Below are positions 7,872-17,185 of a stretch of 64,000 bases of DNA, in pieces. A program made the translations under genes and the position numbers. Below the pieces are notes generated by a model. It did no database searches and had not been told where the DNA came from. It saw nothing but the letters and a program-made list of their open reading frames with translations. This DNA is from Rhizobium altiplani (GTDB taxonomy: Bacteria > Pseudomonadota > Alphaproteobacteria > Rhizobiales > Rhizobiaceae): assembly GCF_001542405.1 (NCBI RefSeq), contig NZ_LNCD01000138.1, forward strand, positions 124,001 to 188,000. Reading direction: 5' to 3'. Each line of letters begins with the position of its first letter. The stretch's first letter is position 1.

Positions 7872-10296
7872 CGTGGACTCCTCTCGATTCAAGCCATCGG
7901 ACTGGCCAGTCCTCACCATGATTGGACTTCAATACGCGGATGCGCTTGAGGTCTTCCTTGCCTGAGACCCCAACGAAACTAAGAGCAATTGGACCGAGCG
8001 ACATGTCGAACAGACGTCGCCCTTCCGGTGATGCGACGTAATATTCCCGCTTCGGGATCGCGCTCGCGACGATCTCGATCTGGCGTTCGTTGAATCCAAT
8101 TCTCTCATAGAACTCGCGCGTGCCAGGTTCACGGGCGGCACCGTTCGGAAGGCAGATCTTTGTCGGACAGGATTCCTTCAGAACGTCGATGATTCCAGAG
8201 CGCTCGGCATCAGAAATGGATTGCGTGGCGAGAACGACAGCGCAATTCGCTTTCCGGAGAACCTTCAGCCATTCGCGAATCTTGTCCCGGAAAACGGGAT
8301 GGCCAAGCATCAGCCACGCCTCGTCAAGGAGGATCAGACTTGGCGAGCCATCGAGACACTTCTCGATTCGTCGAAAAAGGTAGCTGAGAACAGGGACAAG
8401 ATTGCGCTCGCCGCGGCTCATCAGAGGTTCGATCTCGAAGCACTGGAATCCACCAATTGCCAGCCCGTCCTCTTCGGCATCGAGCAATTGACCCATTGGT
8501 CCGTCGACCGTGTAGGGATGAAGAGCATCCTTGATTTCACGGACCTGAACACCAGACACGAAATCCGAAAGCGATCGGCCGGGAGCAGTCGCCATGAGCC
8601 CAATCTGACGGGAAATCGCGTTGCGAAGATCCGGGGTGACGGTAACCCCCTGAAGTGCGACGAGCATCTCGATCCATTCGATCGCCCAGGCCCTATCACC
8701 GTCCGTACCGAGATCAGATAGAGGGCAGAACGCACGCGCCGGCTTTTGCATTTCGCTATCGCCGATCTCGTAATGATCGCCACCACAGGCAAAAGTCAGT
8801 GGAAGCAGAGAACGACCTTTATCAAAGGCAAAGACCTGTGCTCCCTCGTATCGCCGGAACTGAGCAGCAATGAGTGCGAGTAGCGTCGACTTGCCTGAGC
8901 CTGTTGGACCGAAGATCAGCGTGTGACCGACATCGTCGACATGAAGGTTCAGTCGAAAGGGCGTCGAGCCGCTGGCGACTTGCATCAACGGTGGAGAGTT
9001 TTGTGCGTAGAACGGGCACGGTGCCGTCGGGTTGCCAGACCACACGGAGTTAAGGGGAATGAGATCTGCGAGATTACTGGTGTTGATAAGCGGTTCACGG
9101 ATGTTGCAGTACCAGTTGCCGGGTAGGCTGCCGAGATAGGCGTCCGTTGCATTCAGCGTTTCGATCCTCGCTCCAAAACCCTCTGCCTGCACCAGCCGGC
9201 GGATTGCCTCGGCTTTTTCTTGCAACGCCTCGATGTTCCCGTCGAAGAGGATGACAACCGGCGTGTAGTATCCGTAGGCGACAAGCCGGGATGAGGCTTG
9301 TGCGATCGCGTCCTCCGTTTCGGCCACCATGGCCATAGCGTCCTGATCTATGGAGCGGCTTTGCGTCTGAAACAGCTGATCGAAAAAGGGTCGTACCTTT
9401 TGCTGCCATTTCTTCCGGGTGCGCTCGAGTTTCTGGCGGGCTTCTTCCGCGTCCAGGACAATGAAGCGCGATGACCACCTGTAGGTCAGCGGCATCAGAT
9501 CGAGAGCGTTCAAGATCCCCGGCCAGCTTTCGGCGGGCAACCCGTCGATCGCAACCACACCGAGAAATCGGTTCTCAACCTTCGGCGTCAGCCCATGTTC
9601 AAGCTGTGCCGTTACAAGCCAGTCAAGATACATGGGCACATCCGGCAAGCGGACGGGATAATTGTCACCCGTGATGCAGAAGCGGATGAATTGCAGAAGT
9701 TCGTCGTATCGGGCAACCGTCGTCCCACCCCGGTCGCTTGTCTCACGTGTTTCCATGCGTCGGATAGAGAGCGTATTGGCAAGATACTGTTCGATCTCTC
9801 GCACTGCATTCTTGAAAATGGCGAGCACTGTATCCGCGTAAGACCTCTTGCGGCTTTCTTCGTCAGAATAGATGTACCTGCTGAGCGCGGACTTCTTAGC
9901 CTCAAGTGGCCGATGGGTCAGGATCACTGCGTGCTTGCTTTCAAAATGCCCCTGTTCTCGTACGAAATGAGCGCGGCGCTCGGCATCGATTGCTCGCGTG
10001 ACCGCGTCGGGAAAATGGCAGCGGTCCTCGCAGGGGTAGTCGACGGTCGGAACACGGATCGCTTCGACCTGGATCATCCATCCACTGCCAAGTCGCGACA
10101 GAACGGCGTTGATCTGTCGCGAAAGCTCATTGCGCTCCAGATCGGTCGCACTCTCTGAATCAGGTCCGGCAAAGTACCAGCCAGCCATAAGGCTCCCGTC
10201 CTTGAGGAGTAGCACGCCGTTGTCGACAAGGCCTGCATAGGGAACAAGATCTGCAAAAGAGGGACCCGTGATCCTGAATGCGCTCAAAGCAACCAT
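7843..10296 (-). CDS. trbE: Conjugal transfer ATPase TrbE (VirB4-like)
   Basis: 817 aa, the usual length of TrbE. It has the CagE/TrbE/VirB4 N-terminal domain and a C-terminal ATPase domain with Walker A (FGPTGSGKSTLLALIA) and Walker B (LILLDEAWLMLG). VirB4-type ATPases energise pilus assembly and substrate transfer at the inner membrane. The ATG at 10296 has a strong GAGGAGG site (CTGAGGAGGTGGGC) and is preferred over longer readings that run into trbD. Confidence 0.96.
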   Translation of the reverse strand: MVALSAFRITGPSFADLVPYAGLVDNGVLLLKDGSLMAGWYFAGPDSESATDLERNELSRQINAVLSRLGSGWMIQVEAIRVPTVDYPCEDRCHFPDAVTRAIDAERRAHFVREQGHFESKHAVILTHRPLEAKKSALSRYIYSDEESRKRSYADTVLAIFKNAVREIEQYLANTLSIRRMETRETSDRGGTTVARYDELLQFIRFCITGDNYPVRLPDVPMYLDWLVTAQLEHGLTPKVENRFLGVVAIDGLPAESWPGILNALDLMPLTYRWSSRFIVLDAEEARQKLERTRKKWQQKVRPFFDQLFQTQSRSIDQDAMAMVAETEDAIAQASSRLVAYGYYTPVVILFDGNIEALQEKAEAIRRLVQAEGFGARIETLNATDAYLGSLPGNWYCNIREPLINTSNLADLIPLNSVWSGNPTAPCPFYAQNSPPLMQVASGSTPFRLNLHVDDVGHTLIFGPTGSGKSTLLALIAAQFRRYEGAQVFAFDKGRSLLPLTFACGGDHYEIGDSEMQKPARAFCPLSDLGTDGDRAWAIEWIEMLVALQGVTVTPDLRNAISRQIGLMATAPGRSLSDFVSGVQVREIKDALHPYTVDGPMGQLLDAEEDGLAIGGFQCFEIEPLMSRGERNLVPVLSYLFRRIEKCLDGSPSLILLDEAWLMLGHPVFRDKIREWLKVLRKANCAVVLATQSISDAERSGIIDVLKESCPTKICLPNGAAREPGTREFYERIGFNERQIEIVASAIPKREYYVASPEGRRLFDMSLGPIALSFVGVSGKEDLKRIRVLKSNHGEDWPVRWLESRGVHDAASLFNIA

Positions 10297-10306
10297 GCCC
10301 ACCTCC

Positions 10307-10606
10307 TCAGTATTTGCGCCACGGCGCGGTGGTTGGTTTGTAGAAAGGCTTGTATGAAATGTGCCTGATATAGACCTGACGCATGAGCGGATCCGACTTC
10401 GCCAACATGCGTAGCAGGCCGATGACGACAATCCACACCGCGACGCCGAACACTGCAGAGTACACAGTCAACACCACGAAGATGAGAATGGCTGCTGCCA
10501 AGCCAGTAATCAGCACCAGTTCGCGGTCAGCGCCCATCAGAAGATTTGGGCGAGACAATGCACGATGGATGCGGTTTCGTCGCAAGCCGGACAGGGATTC
10601 AGCCAT
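10307..10606 (-). CDS. trbD: Conjugal transfer protein TrbD (VirB3-like)
   Basis: 99 aa, a small inner-membrane protein with two hydrophobic segments (about residues 33-52 and 57-72) and the family ending YIRHISYKPFYKP. VirB3/TrbD partners VirB4/TrbE. The ATG at 10606 follows AGAGGAGAAAGCAA, a strong ribosome binding site, and overlaps the end of trbC by 8 bases. Confidence 0.92.
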   Translation of the reverse strand: MAESLSGLRRNRIHRALSRPNLLMGADRELVLITGLAAAILIFVVLTVYSAVFGVAVWIVVIGLLRMLAKSDPLMRQVYIRHISYKPFYKPTTAPWRKY

Positions 10607-10982
10607 TTGCTTTCTCCTCTCGATCCAACACCGTCGATGAGGAGCGTTGATCATCGATCCATCCGATCGATGCGCCTGTTGCACCGAACAGACCGACAAT
10701 CCGCGTAGCGCCAAGGAGGATACCGGCCACAAGGACCACGTACACCAGACGTCGCGCAAAATCGTTGAGTTCGCCGCCGAAAATCAGCATCCCCCCGGCG
10801 ATCGCGACGGCAGCCAGCGCAATGTAACCGGCGACGGGGCCCGTGATCGATTGCTGGATCCGTTCGAGCGGGCCCTCCCAGGGAAGCTCGCCGCCGGAAC
10901 TGGCGAGCGCGGGCATCACTGTCACGAAAAGGAGTGTTGCGCTGAAAAAAGCGATAGCAAGCGGAATTTTCCTATGTGGCAC
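10599..10982 (-). CDS. trbC: Conjugal transfer pilin TrbC (VirB2-like), GTG start
   Basis: 127 aa. It has a short basic N-terminus, a signal sequence (IPLAIAFFSATLLFVTVMPALA/SSGG) and two hydrophobic helices, as in TrbC/VirB2 pilin precursors, which are processed and often cyclised. The GTG at 10982 is chosen because AGGAG lies 7 bases upstream (GCAGGAGCGTCGCC-GTG) and the resulting N-terminus begins directly with the signal peptide; a longer ATG start at 11036 would overlap trbB by 65 bases. The chosen start overlaps trbB by 11 bases. Confidence 0.88.
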   Translation of the reverse strand: MPHRKIPLAIAFFSATLLFVTVMPALASSGGELPWEGPLERIQQSITGPVAGYIALAAVAIAGGMLIFGGELNDFARRLVYVVLVAGILLGATRIVGLFGATGASIGWIDDQRSSSTVLDREEKANG

Positions 10983-11955
10983 GGCGACGCTCCTGCTCTT
11001 CGGTTGGTTGGTCGGATTGGATTTCGTATTGGCCATTGACGAAACGTCTGACCCGAATGATGTCGCGCACACGTCGGCCCCGCGGAGTGCGTTCAATAGA
11101 GACAATCAGATCGACTGCCTCCCCGATGACCGCCTCCATTGGCTGCATGCTTGCCTCAGCGGTAAGCTGCTCCAGACGGCGTAGCGCCGAGACTGCGGTA
11201 TTGGAGTGGATCGTGGCCACCCCCCCAGGATGACCGGTGTTCCATGCCTTCAGCAATGTGAGTGCAGCACCGTCTCTGACTTCACCAACAACGATACGGT
11301 CGGGGCGCAGGCGCATCGTGCTCTTCAACAGCCGGGCCATGTCAACAGCGTCGCTGGTGTGCAGCAGAACCGCATTGTCGGCTACGCACTGGATCTCGGC
11401 GGTGTCTTCGAGCACAACGAGGCGATCCTCAGGAGCGCACTTGACGATCTCGTCGATGACAGCGTTCGCAAGTGTCGTCTTTCCCGAACCAGTTCCGCCC
11501 GAAATGATGATATTCAAACGCGAGCTGACCGCATTTCGGATGGTCGCGGCCTGCGCTTCTGTCATGGTACCCGAGCTGACATACTCGTCCAACGGGATGA
11601 GTGAAGACGCCCTTCGGCGTATCGTGAATGTCGGCTTTGCGACTACCGGAGGCAGCAACCCCTCAAAGCGGTGGCCGCCAATCGGGAGCTCACCCGAGAT
11701 GATGGGGTGGTCGGTGTCGACAGCGCACTGCAGCGCGTGTGCGACCGTACCAATGACGATTTCTGCTGCCGCTGAGGCCACTTGGCCGTGCGGTGAGAAC
11801 CCCTGGCCTAACCGTTCGACAAAGACCTTGCCATCAGGGTTCAAGACGATTTCAACGACACTCGGGTCATCAATTGCGGCACACAGGCGGTCGCCCAGGG
11901 CATGACGCAATTTGCTGATCAAACGAACTTGAGCAGGATGTTGCATTGTCACCAT
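10972..11955 (-). CDS. trbB: Conjugal transfer ATPase TrbB (VirB11-like)
   Basis: 327 aa, a VirB11-type secretion ATPase with Walker A (ISGGTGSGKTTLANA), the Asp box region (RLVVLEDTAEIQ), Walker B (PDRIVVGEVRDG) and the His box (GHPGGVATIHSN). These hexameric ATPases act at the cytoplasmic side of the type IV channel. The start is ATG at 11955 (MVTMQHPAQ) or possibly 11946; a longer reading to 12252 adds an unrelated Arg-rich leader. It heads the trb operon here, whereas traI normally precedes it in Ti plasmids. Confidence 0.95.
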   Translation of the reverse strand: MVTMQHPAQVRLISKLRHALGDRLCAAIDDPSVVEIVLNPDGKVFVERLGQGFSPHGQVASAAAEIVIGTVAHALQCAVDTDHPIISGELPIGGHRFEGLLPPVVAKPTFTIRRRASSLIPLDEYVSSGTMTEAQAATIRNAVSSRLNIIISGGTGSGKTTLANAVIDEIVKCAPEDRLVVLEDTAEIQCVADNAVLLHTSDAVDMARLLKSTMRLRPDRIVVGEVRDGAALTLLKAWNTGHPGGVATIHSNTAVSALRRLEQLTAEASMQPMEAVIGEAVDLIVSIERTPRGRRVRDIIRVRRFVNGQYEIQSDQPTEEQERRRAT

Positions 11956-12350
11956 GCGACCTTCGGTTGGAGTGCAATTTCGTTCTGCTGGTTCGCACCG
12001 GGAAAGTGCGGTTGGAGGTGAAAATTGCCCACTTGCGATCCGATATCCACTCGCAAACTTGTTAGTGATTTCTCGTCGGCGACGTTTCGTTAACCCGCGG
12101 TCCGTGGGCGGAACTTGGCCGACGTCGGAGCGCGACGCTGGCGAGGAGCCGGGCCGGGCGCAGGCATTAAACGATTGGTTCCGATCCATTTCAGAAACTA
12201 ATGACGGCAGAAGCGCTCGACCCGTTCGGGGTCCTATGGCAGGCCAATTCATCTGCGCAGCACATGAATCGTTGAAATCCGATATTGGACCACTGGCGGT
12301 CTGCTGAAGACCATTCCCATGGGAACAACGCCAAGAAGCGAGATCATGTC
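11956..12350. other. Divergent promoter region trbB / binding protein
   Basis: About 395 bases between the divergent trbB and the PotD-like gene. No credible gene was found in it. It should contain promoters for the whole trb operon and for the catabolic transporter, and it includes the dyad at 12033-12056. Confidence 0.5.
12033..12056. promoter_or_regulatory. Spaced inverted repeat upstream of trbB
   Basis: Arms TTGCGA (12033-12038) and TCGCAA (12051-12056) are separated by 12 bases; over the 24-base dyad 9 of 12 pairs match, with a GATATC-like centre. It lies about 80-100 bases upstream of the trbB start. It does not resemble the canonical tra box well, so the regulator, if any, is unknown. 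Confidence 0.3.
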
Positions 12351-13397
12351 ATGGGAAGAACAAGGCGAATTTTCACTGTGTCGGCCTTCGCGGTCGCAGC
12401 TATTGCCACGCCGCTGCGCGCGGAAACGCTTGTCGTCAATAGCTATGGAGGACCTTACGAAGCCATCATCCGCAAGGCCATCATCGAGCCATTCGAGCAG
12501 CGAACTGGGATAGATGTCATCTATGATCCCGTCGGCTCAGCCTCGCAGGATTATGCGAAGATCAAGGCGACCATGGGCCGGCCCGGCTTTGACGTGGTCG
12601 TCATGACCGCCTCTCAATCGCTGCAGGGCTGTAAGGACGGCGTTCTGGAAAAGCTTGACGCAAATAGCATCCCGAACCTTGCGAAACTCTCGCGACGACT
12701 GACGGAAACGGCCGGTCCCTGCGGTGCTGTGCACGAGGTCCAGTACATGTCGTTGCTTTATCGCACGGACAAGTTGGCAACGCCGCCGGTATCTTGGTCA
12801 GCACTTGCCTCAAGCGACCTCAAGGGTCGGGTCGTGCTGCCGACATTTCAAAACACCATGGCCATCTACCTTGTCGAAATGTTCTCACTGATGAATGGCG
12901 GCGACCTCGTCGACAATCTCGCACCTGGGTTCAGGGCGGTGGCCGCAATCGCCAAGCAATCGATCGGCTTCGAACAGAGTTCCGCAATTCTCGAGAGCTA
13001 CATAAAGGATGGAACGGTCTGGGCGATGCCTTTCTGGAGCGGCCGGGCGCAATTGCTTGTCGATAGCGGCTTGTCTGTGGATTACATCAAGCCAAAGGAG
13101 GGCACCATCCCGCTTGTCGCCACGCTGAACATTCCAATCGGCGCCGAGCATAAGGATGCTGCGAGAAAGTTCATTGACTTCTTCCTGGAGAAGACCAGTC
13201 AGGAAGCGTGGGTGGGTGGTTACAAGGTGGGAAGCGCCCGCACCGACATCGATGTTCCGGCCGCGGTAAAAGCACGCCAGATCACCTCAGATGCAGACTT
13301 GAATTCCCTTCATTTGCCGAACCTGACTACCGTCGCAGAACGCCTGCCCAAATGGGCGGAACAGTGGGAACGCGACGTTGTCGCGCACGCAAATTGA
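12351..13397 (+). CDS. PotD-like ABC transporter substrate-binding protein
   Basis: 348 aa with a signal peptide (MGRTRRIFTVSAFAVAAIATPLRA/E by pattern) and the start of the mature protein, ETLVVNSYGGPYE, typical of the spermidine/putrescine-type binding proteins (SBP_bac_8 family). This family also contains binding proteins for mannityl opines. The ATG at 12351 is chosen because it begins directly with the signal peptide, though the ribosome binding site is weak. It is followed after 8 bases by two permeases and an ATPase. The ligand is unknown. Confidence 0.85.
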   Translation: MGRTRRIFTVSAFAVAAIATPLRAETLVVNSYGGPYEAIIRKAIIEPFEQRTGIDVIYDPVGSASQDYAKIKATMGRPGFDVVVMTASQSLQGCKDGVLEKLDANSIPNLAKLSRRLTETAGPCGAVHEVQYMSLLYRTDKLATPPVSWSALASSDLKGRVVLPTFQNTMAIYLVEMFSLMNGGDLVDNLAPGFRAVAAIAKQSIGFEQSSAILESYIKDGTVWAMPFWSGRAQLLVDSGLSVDYIKPKEGTIPLVATLNIPIGAEHKDAARKFIDFFLEKTSQEAWVGGYKVGSARTDIDVPAAVKARQITSDADLNSLHLPNLTTVAERLPKWAEQWERDVVAHAN

Positions 13398-13405
13398 GGG
13401 GTCCT

Positions 13406-14305
13406 ATGACTATTATTGCCTTGGAGATGCCTGGCAAACGGCGAGTGTTTGCCAGGGGTTGGATCAGGTTTCTGGGATTGTCACCAGCGACCTGTCTGCT
13501 GGTATTTTTCTTCGCTCTGCCGATGGGAATGATGATCGGAATGAGCTTTCACAATCCATCATCGCAGGGAATGAGCCTTCTTAGCTATTCGCGTTTTTTT
13601 ACCGACGGCCTGTCACTCCTCGGCTTTTGGAGGACAACTCTCATGTCGAGTCTGGTTGCGATTTCGGCAACCTTGCTCGCCTATCCAGTTGCCTACTATC
13701 TGGCGCGTTCGAGAGGGTGGCGGCGTTCAATCGTGTTTGCCATCGCCCTCGCGCCCGAGCTTGCCGGTGTCGTTCTGCGAACCTATGGCTGGCTCATCAT
13801 CCTGGAAGACAGGGGTTTCATCAACGATGTCCTACTTCACGCGGGGCTGATTTCGTCACCGCTTCCCTTGTCGAAGAACTTGTTTGCGGTGGTCATCGGT
13901 CTGACCCATGTCGTGTTGCCTTTCGCAATCCTGTCCTTGACGACAAGTATCCAAGGCATAGACGACAACCTCGAACGTGCAGCCCAGATATTGGGAGCGC
14001 CGCGTCATGCCGTTGTCTGGCACATCCTGCTTCCTCTGTCGGTTCCGGGTCTCATAAGCTCATTCCTTCTTTCCTTTACAATGGCTGCTAGCGCCTATGC
14101 GACGCCGGCGCTGCTCGGCGGAGCCAGCTTCAAGGTCCTGGCGACCATGATTTCCGAGCAGGTCCTCTTCTATATCGATTGGTCCTTCGCAGCCGTCATG
14201 GCGAATGCGCTGCTGATCCTCATGCTCGCAGTCTCATACGCCGGGGTTCGTTTCGAGGCGGGTTGTCGCCAAAAGCATCAGAGCGTCGCAGGAGGTATGA
14301 AATGA
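13406..14305 (+). CDS. PotB-like ABC transporter permease
   Basis: 299 aa with six predicted transmembrane segments and the EAA-type loop (EDNLERAAQILGA-like stretch, here DDNLERAAQILGAPRHAVVWHILLPLSVPG) that docks to the ATPase. The ATG at 13406 lies 8 bases after the binding protein stop and begins MTIIALEMPGKRR. It is the first of two inner-membrane permease subunits and overlaps the next gene by 4 bases (ATGA). Confidence 0.88.
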   Translation: MTIIALEMPGKRRVFARGWIRFLGLSPATCLLVFFFALPMGMMIGMSFHNPSSQGMSLLSYSRFFTDGLSLLGFWRTTLMSSLVAISATLLAYPVAYYLARSRGWRRSIVFAIALAPELAGVVLRTYGWLIILEDRGFINDVLLHAGLISSPLPLSKNLFAVVIGLTHVVLPFAILSLTTSIQGIDDNLERAAQILGAPRHAVVWHILLPLSVPGLISSFLLSFTMAASAYATPALLGGASFKVLATMISEQVLFYIDWSFAAVMANALLILMLAVSYAGVRFEAGCRQKHQSVAGGMK

Positions 14306-15105
14306 ACAGAGTGATATCCGCGCTGTTTTGGTGTGCTCTCGCACTGGTAATCGCCTTCATCGCGCTGCCAATAGTGGTGGTCTTTGCAGCGTCTCTCAGT
14401 CCAACCGGCGACGTGACATTTCGGCCGTGGGAGTGGACGGTCAAATGGTACTTCGATCTTGCGTCGGAGCGGTGGCTTGGACCGTTTTGGCTAAGCGTCA
14501 AAATTGCCATTGTCGTTTCTGCCGTAAGTGGCGCGATTGGAACCGTTGCTGCCTATGTCGTCGTTTACGAGAAGTTCGCAGGAAGCGAGGTCGTCATGGC
14601 CGCACTCCTTTCGCCGCTTTCCGTGCCGCAGATCGTAAAGGGTGTGGCAGTGGTTCTGTTTTTGTCCGTGATCGGACTACAGCCGTTGCTCGGAACGCCG
14701 GCTCTCATTGCCGGTCACTGCGTGCTTGCGCTTCCCTTTGTGGTTCGCATGGTTGCCACGTCGATTGCAAACTTTGACTGCAACCTCTTCCGAGCGGGCC
14801 AGATTCTCGGGGCAAATCAATGGCAGCGGATCAGGTTCATCCTCCTGCCTGCGATCAAGCCGGGTGTTCTGTCAGGGGTGACATTCGCATTCATTATCTC
14901 ATTCAACAATATTCCGCTCTCGGTGTTTCTGGTGCGACCGGGAGAAACCACGCTGCCGATCACCGTCATAAACTATCTCGAATACAGCCTCGACCCCGTC
15001 ATGGCTGCGGTCAACGTCGCATCCATGGCCTTCATTCTGATCGTGATTTTCAGCTTCGAAAAACTCGGCGGTTTTTCCGCCCAACTGCATGGTGGTAGCA
15101 AATGA
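14302..15105 (+). CDS. PotC-like ABC transporter permease
   Basis: 267 aa with about six transmembrane segments and the EAA loop (NLFRAGQILGANQWQRIRF). It starts inside the stop of the preceding permease (ATGA) behind GGAGGT, and its own stop overlaps the ATPase start by 4 bases, so the three genes are translationally coupled. It is the second permease subunit of the importer. Confidence 0.88.
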   Translation: MNRVISALFWCALALVIAFIALPIVVVFAASLSPTGDVTFRPWEWTVKWYFDLASERWLGPFWLSVKIAIVVSAVSGAIGTVAAYVVVYEKFAGSEVVMAALLSPLSVPQIVKGVAVVLFLSVIGLQPLLGTPALIAGHCVLALPFVVRMVATSIANFDCNLFRAGQILGANQWQRIRFILLPAIKPGVLSGVTFAFIISFNNIPLSVFLVRPGETTLPITVINYLEYSLDPVMAAVNVASMAFILIVIFSFEKLGGFSAQLHGGSK

Positions 15106-16181
15106 GTGCAATCGACGTGGAGCTGATCTCCGTCAGCAAATCTTTCGGTCCGATATCGGTCGTCACAAACATTGATCTTAAGTTTCCGAAGGGAGAATTC
15201 GTCAGTATTCTCGGACCTTCCGGGTGCGGGAAGACCACAACCCTCAACATGATCGCCGGGTTTAGCGCGCCGTCGGGCGGCGACATCCGCATTCGCGGCC
15301 GCAGCCAGGTTGATGTTCCTCCCGAACGCCGAAACATTGGCCTCGTTTTTCAGAACTATGCGCTTTTTCCACACATGACCGTCGCCGAAAATGTTGCGTT
15401 CGGTCTGCGTATGAAGGGCACGCCAAAGAGCGAAATTGGATCAATCGTTCAGTCTTCACTTCGCAGGGTTCATCTCGACACACTGGCAGACCGCTATCCC
15501 AGAGCGCTGTCGGGCGGACAACAGCAACGCGTCGCCCTGGCGCGGGCGCTTGCGCCACGACCCTCGGTTCTTTTGCTCGACGAGCCTCTATCGAATCTTG
15601 ATCTGAAACTGCGCGAAGCAATGCGTGCGGAACTGAAAGAGATGCAGCAGGAACTGGGCATGACCTTCATCTATGTCACCCATGACCAGGAAGAAGCGAT
15701 GGCAATGTCCGATCGCATCGTCGTCATGTGGAAAGGGGCCGTCGCGCAGCAAGGGGATCCCGGTTCCATCTATGGCGATCCACAATCGACCTTTGTCGCC
15801 GACTTCATCGGGAAGTCCAATATTCTGACATTGAGGGAGGTAACGTCGACTGGAGCCGCATGGGATGCTGCAATCGACAGGTGCGACATAAGACTTCGCG
15901 CGACGCGCGGAAAGGGAGATGCCCGCTATTGTGTCATTCGACCCCAAGACATCCAACCGCTTGTCGACGACGCTCCGGTTCCGGAGGATTTCAACGTGCT
16001 TAGAGGTATGTTGCGAAGAGTGATAAATCTTGGGGCATCGCTCGAGATGAGCATTGAACTCGCGCCCGAAATTCACGTCAGCGTTTTGGTTCCTTCCGCA
16101 GGGTCGGACGCATTGCCGGCCCCTGGGCAACAGCTGAAGCTCGGCATTCCTGCCTGTGCATTGAAACTCCTGGCCGATTGA
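15102..16181 (+). CDS. PotA-like ABC transporter ATPase
   Basis: 359 aa. Walker A (GPSGCGKTTTLNMIAG), Q-loop, signature (LSGGQQQRVALARALA), Walker B (VLLLDEPLSNLD) and switch His (YVTHDQEEAM) are all present, followed by a C-terminal TOBE-type domain (about residues 270-359). It powers the PotD/B/C-like importer encoded just upstream. Confidence 0.93.
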   Translation: MSAIDVELISVSKSFGPISVVTNIDLKFPKGEFVSILGPSGCGKTTTLNMIAGFSAPSGGDIRIRGRSQVDVPPERRNIGLVFQNYALFPHMTVAENVAFGLRMKGTPKSEIGSIVQSSLRRVHLDTLADRYPRALSGGQQQRVALARALAPRPSVLLLDEPLSNLDLKLREAMRAELKEMQQELGMTFIYVTHDQEEAMAMSDRIVVMWKGAVAQQGDPGSIYGDPQSTFVADFIGKSNILTLREVTSTGAAWDAAIDRCDIRLRATRGKGDARYCVIRPQDIQPLVDDAPVPEDFNVLRGMLRRVINLGASLEMSIELAPEIHVSVLVPSAGSDALPAPGQQLKLGIPACALKLLAD

Positions 16182-16227
16182 GCAGCGATCGATAAAGCAG
16201 CCGCATCAATGCCTCGGGGTTCATATT

Positions 16228-16282
16228 GGAGATCTCCCAGGGGCCCGCTCTAGGATCACCGTGACCTAATCGAGAAGGTCAC
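16228..16282 (+). promoter_or_regulatory. Two inverted repeats upstream of the dioxygenase
   Basis: A perfect 10-base palindrome GGAGATCTCC at 16228-16237 and a spaced dyad GTGACC-N10-GGTCAC at 16261-16282 lie in the gap between the ATPase and dioxygenase genes. The second ends just before the AGGAG ribosome binding site, so a bound repressor or an RNA hairpin there could control the downstream genes. No named regulator was recognised. Confidence 0.35.
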
Positions 16283-16296
16283 TATAGGAGATGAAA

Positions 16297-17163
16297 ATGC
16301 TTACAAAGGAGCGGCTTAAGGCCATTCAGCATTCCAGCAACGTGTGTGCTGATATCGAGGGTTTTGATTTCGACCGATACGACAGCCGCGACATCGAGGC
16401 GATCCGAGGGTACTGGCTGCAGTATGGGGTGATACGGTTCAAGCAGACCCGCATCACAGACGCGCAGCAGGTGGCATTCTCCCGGCATTTCGGCGAGTTT
16501 GTCATCCACCCGAAGCAGTTGCAGGAAGGAGGACATCCAACGCATAGGGAAATTCTTGTCATCAGCAACGCAATGACCGACGGCAAGCCCAGTGGAGCCA
16601 TGGGAAACAGTGAGGCCACCTGGCATACGGACACATGGTTCTACGAGAAGCCTCCGGCTGGGGCGATTTTGCGTGCAGTTCAAGTCCCTCCCTCAGGCGG
16701 TGATACCTACTTCCTGTCGACCTATCTTGCCTACGAAACACTGCCGGCGACACTGAAAGCAGCCGTCGATGGACGGCAGATCTTCTTCCAGAACGTCTAT
16801 GACAAAACGGGCAAGCTGCGGCTGGGAAAATCGACCCCGAAGAGCCAGGACTATCGCGAGTGGAGCGGCGTCGTGCACCCACTTGTTCGCACTCATGGCG
16901 AGACGGGTCGCAAGGCACTTTATCTCGGCGGAACAATTGACGGCGCATGGATCGTCGGAATGAGCCGCGACGAGAGCGGTGCGCTGTTGGCCGAGCTGTG
17001 GGATCACACGACCAGCACCAAGCAAGTCTTTGTGCAGCAGTGGGACGAAGGAGACATCATGATGTGGGACAATCGATGCACGATGCATCGTCGCGATTCA
17101 TTTGATCCGGCCTTCATCCGGGTCATGCACCGTACGACGACCTCAGGCGAACGCCCAGTCTGA
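16297..17163 (+). CDS. TauD/TfdA-family 2-oxoglutarate-dependent dioxygenase
   Basis: 288 aa. The iron ligands of the family are visible: HTD (His110, Asp112 in WHTDTWF) and the distal His264 in WDNRCTMHRR, with Arg275 in the place that usually binds 2-oxoglutarate. These non-haem iron enzymes hydroxylate a substrate, often releasing sulfite, an amine or an aldehyde. The ATG at 16297 has AGGAG at the right distance; the ATG two codons earlier is almost touching it. It begins the run of enzymes after the importer, suggesting that it acts on the imported compound. Confidence 0.88.
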   Translation: MLTKERLKAIQHSSNVCADIEGFDFDRYDSRDIEAIRGYWLQYGVIRFKQTRITDAQQVAFSRHFGEFVIHPKQLQEGGHPTHREILVISNAMTDGKPSGAMGNSEATWHTDTWFYEKPPAGAILRAVQVPPSGGDTYFLSTYLAYETLPATLKAAVDGRQIFFQNVYDKTGKLRLGKSTPKSQDYREWSGVVHPLVRTHGETGRKALYLGGTIDGAWIVGMSRDESGALLAELWDHTTSTKQVFVQQWDEGDIMMWDNRCTMHRRDSFDPAFIRVMHRTTTSGERPV

Positions 17164-17185
17164 TCCCCAAAACGAAGAGCTATCC

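Noticed and set aside
11956..12252. Longer upstream start for trbB
   Set aside because: Adds an unrelated Arg-rich leader; the internal ATG at 11955 gives the normal TrbB length.
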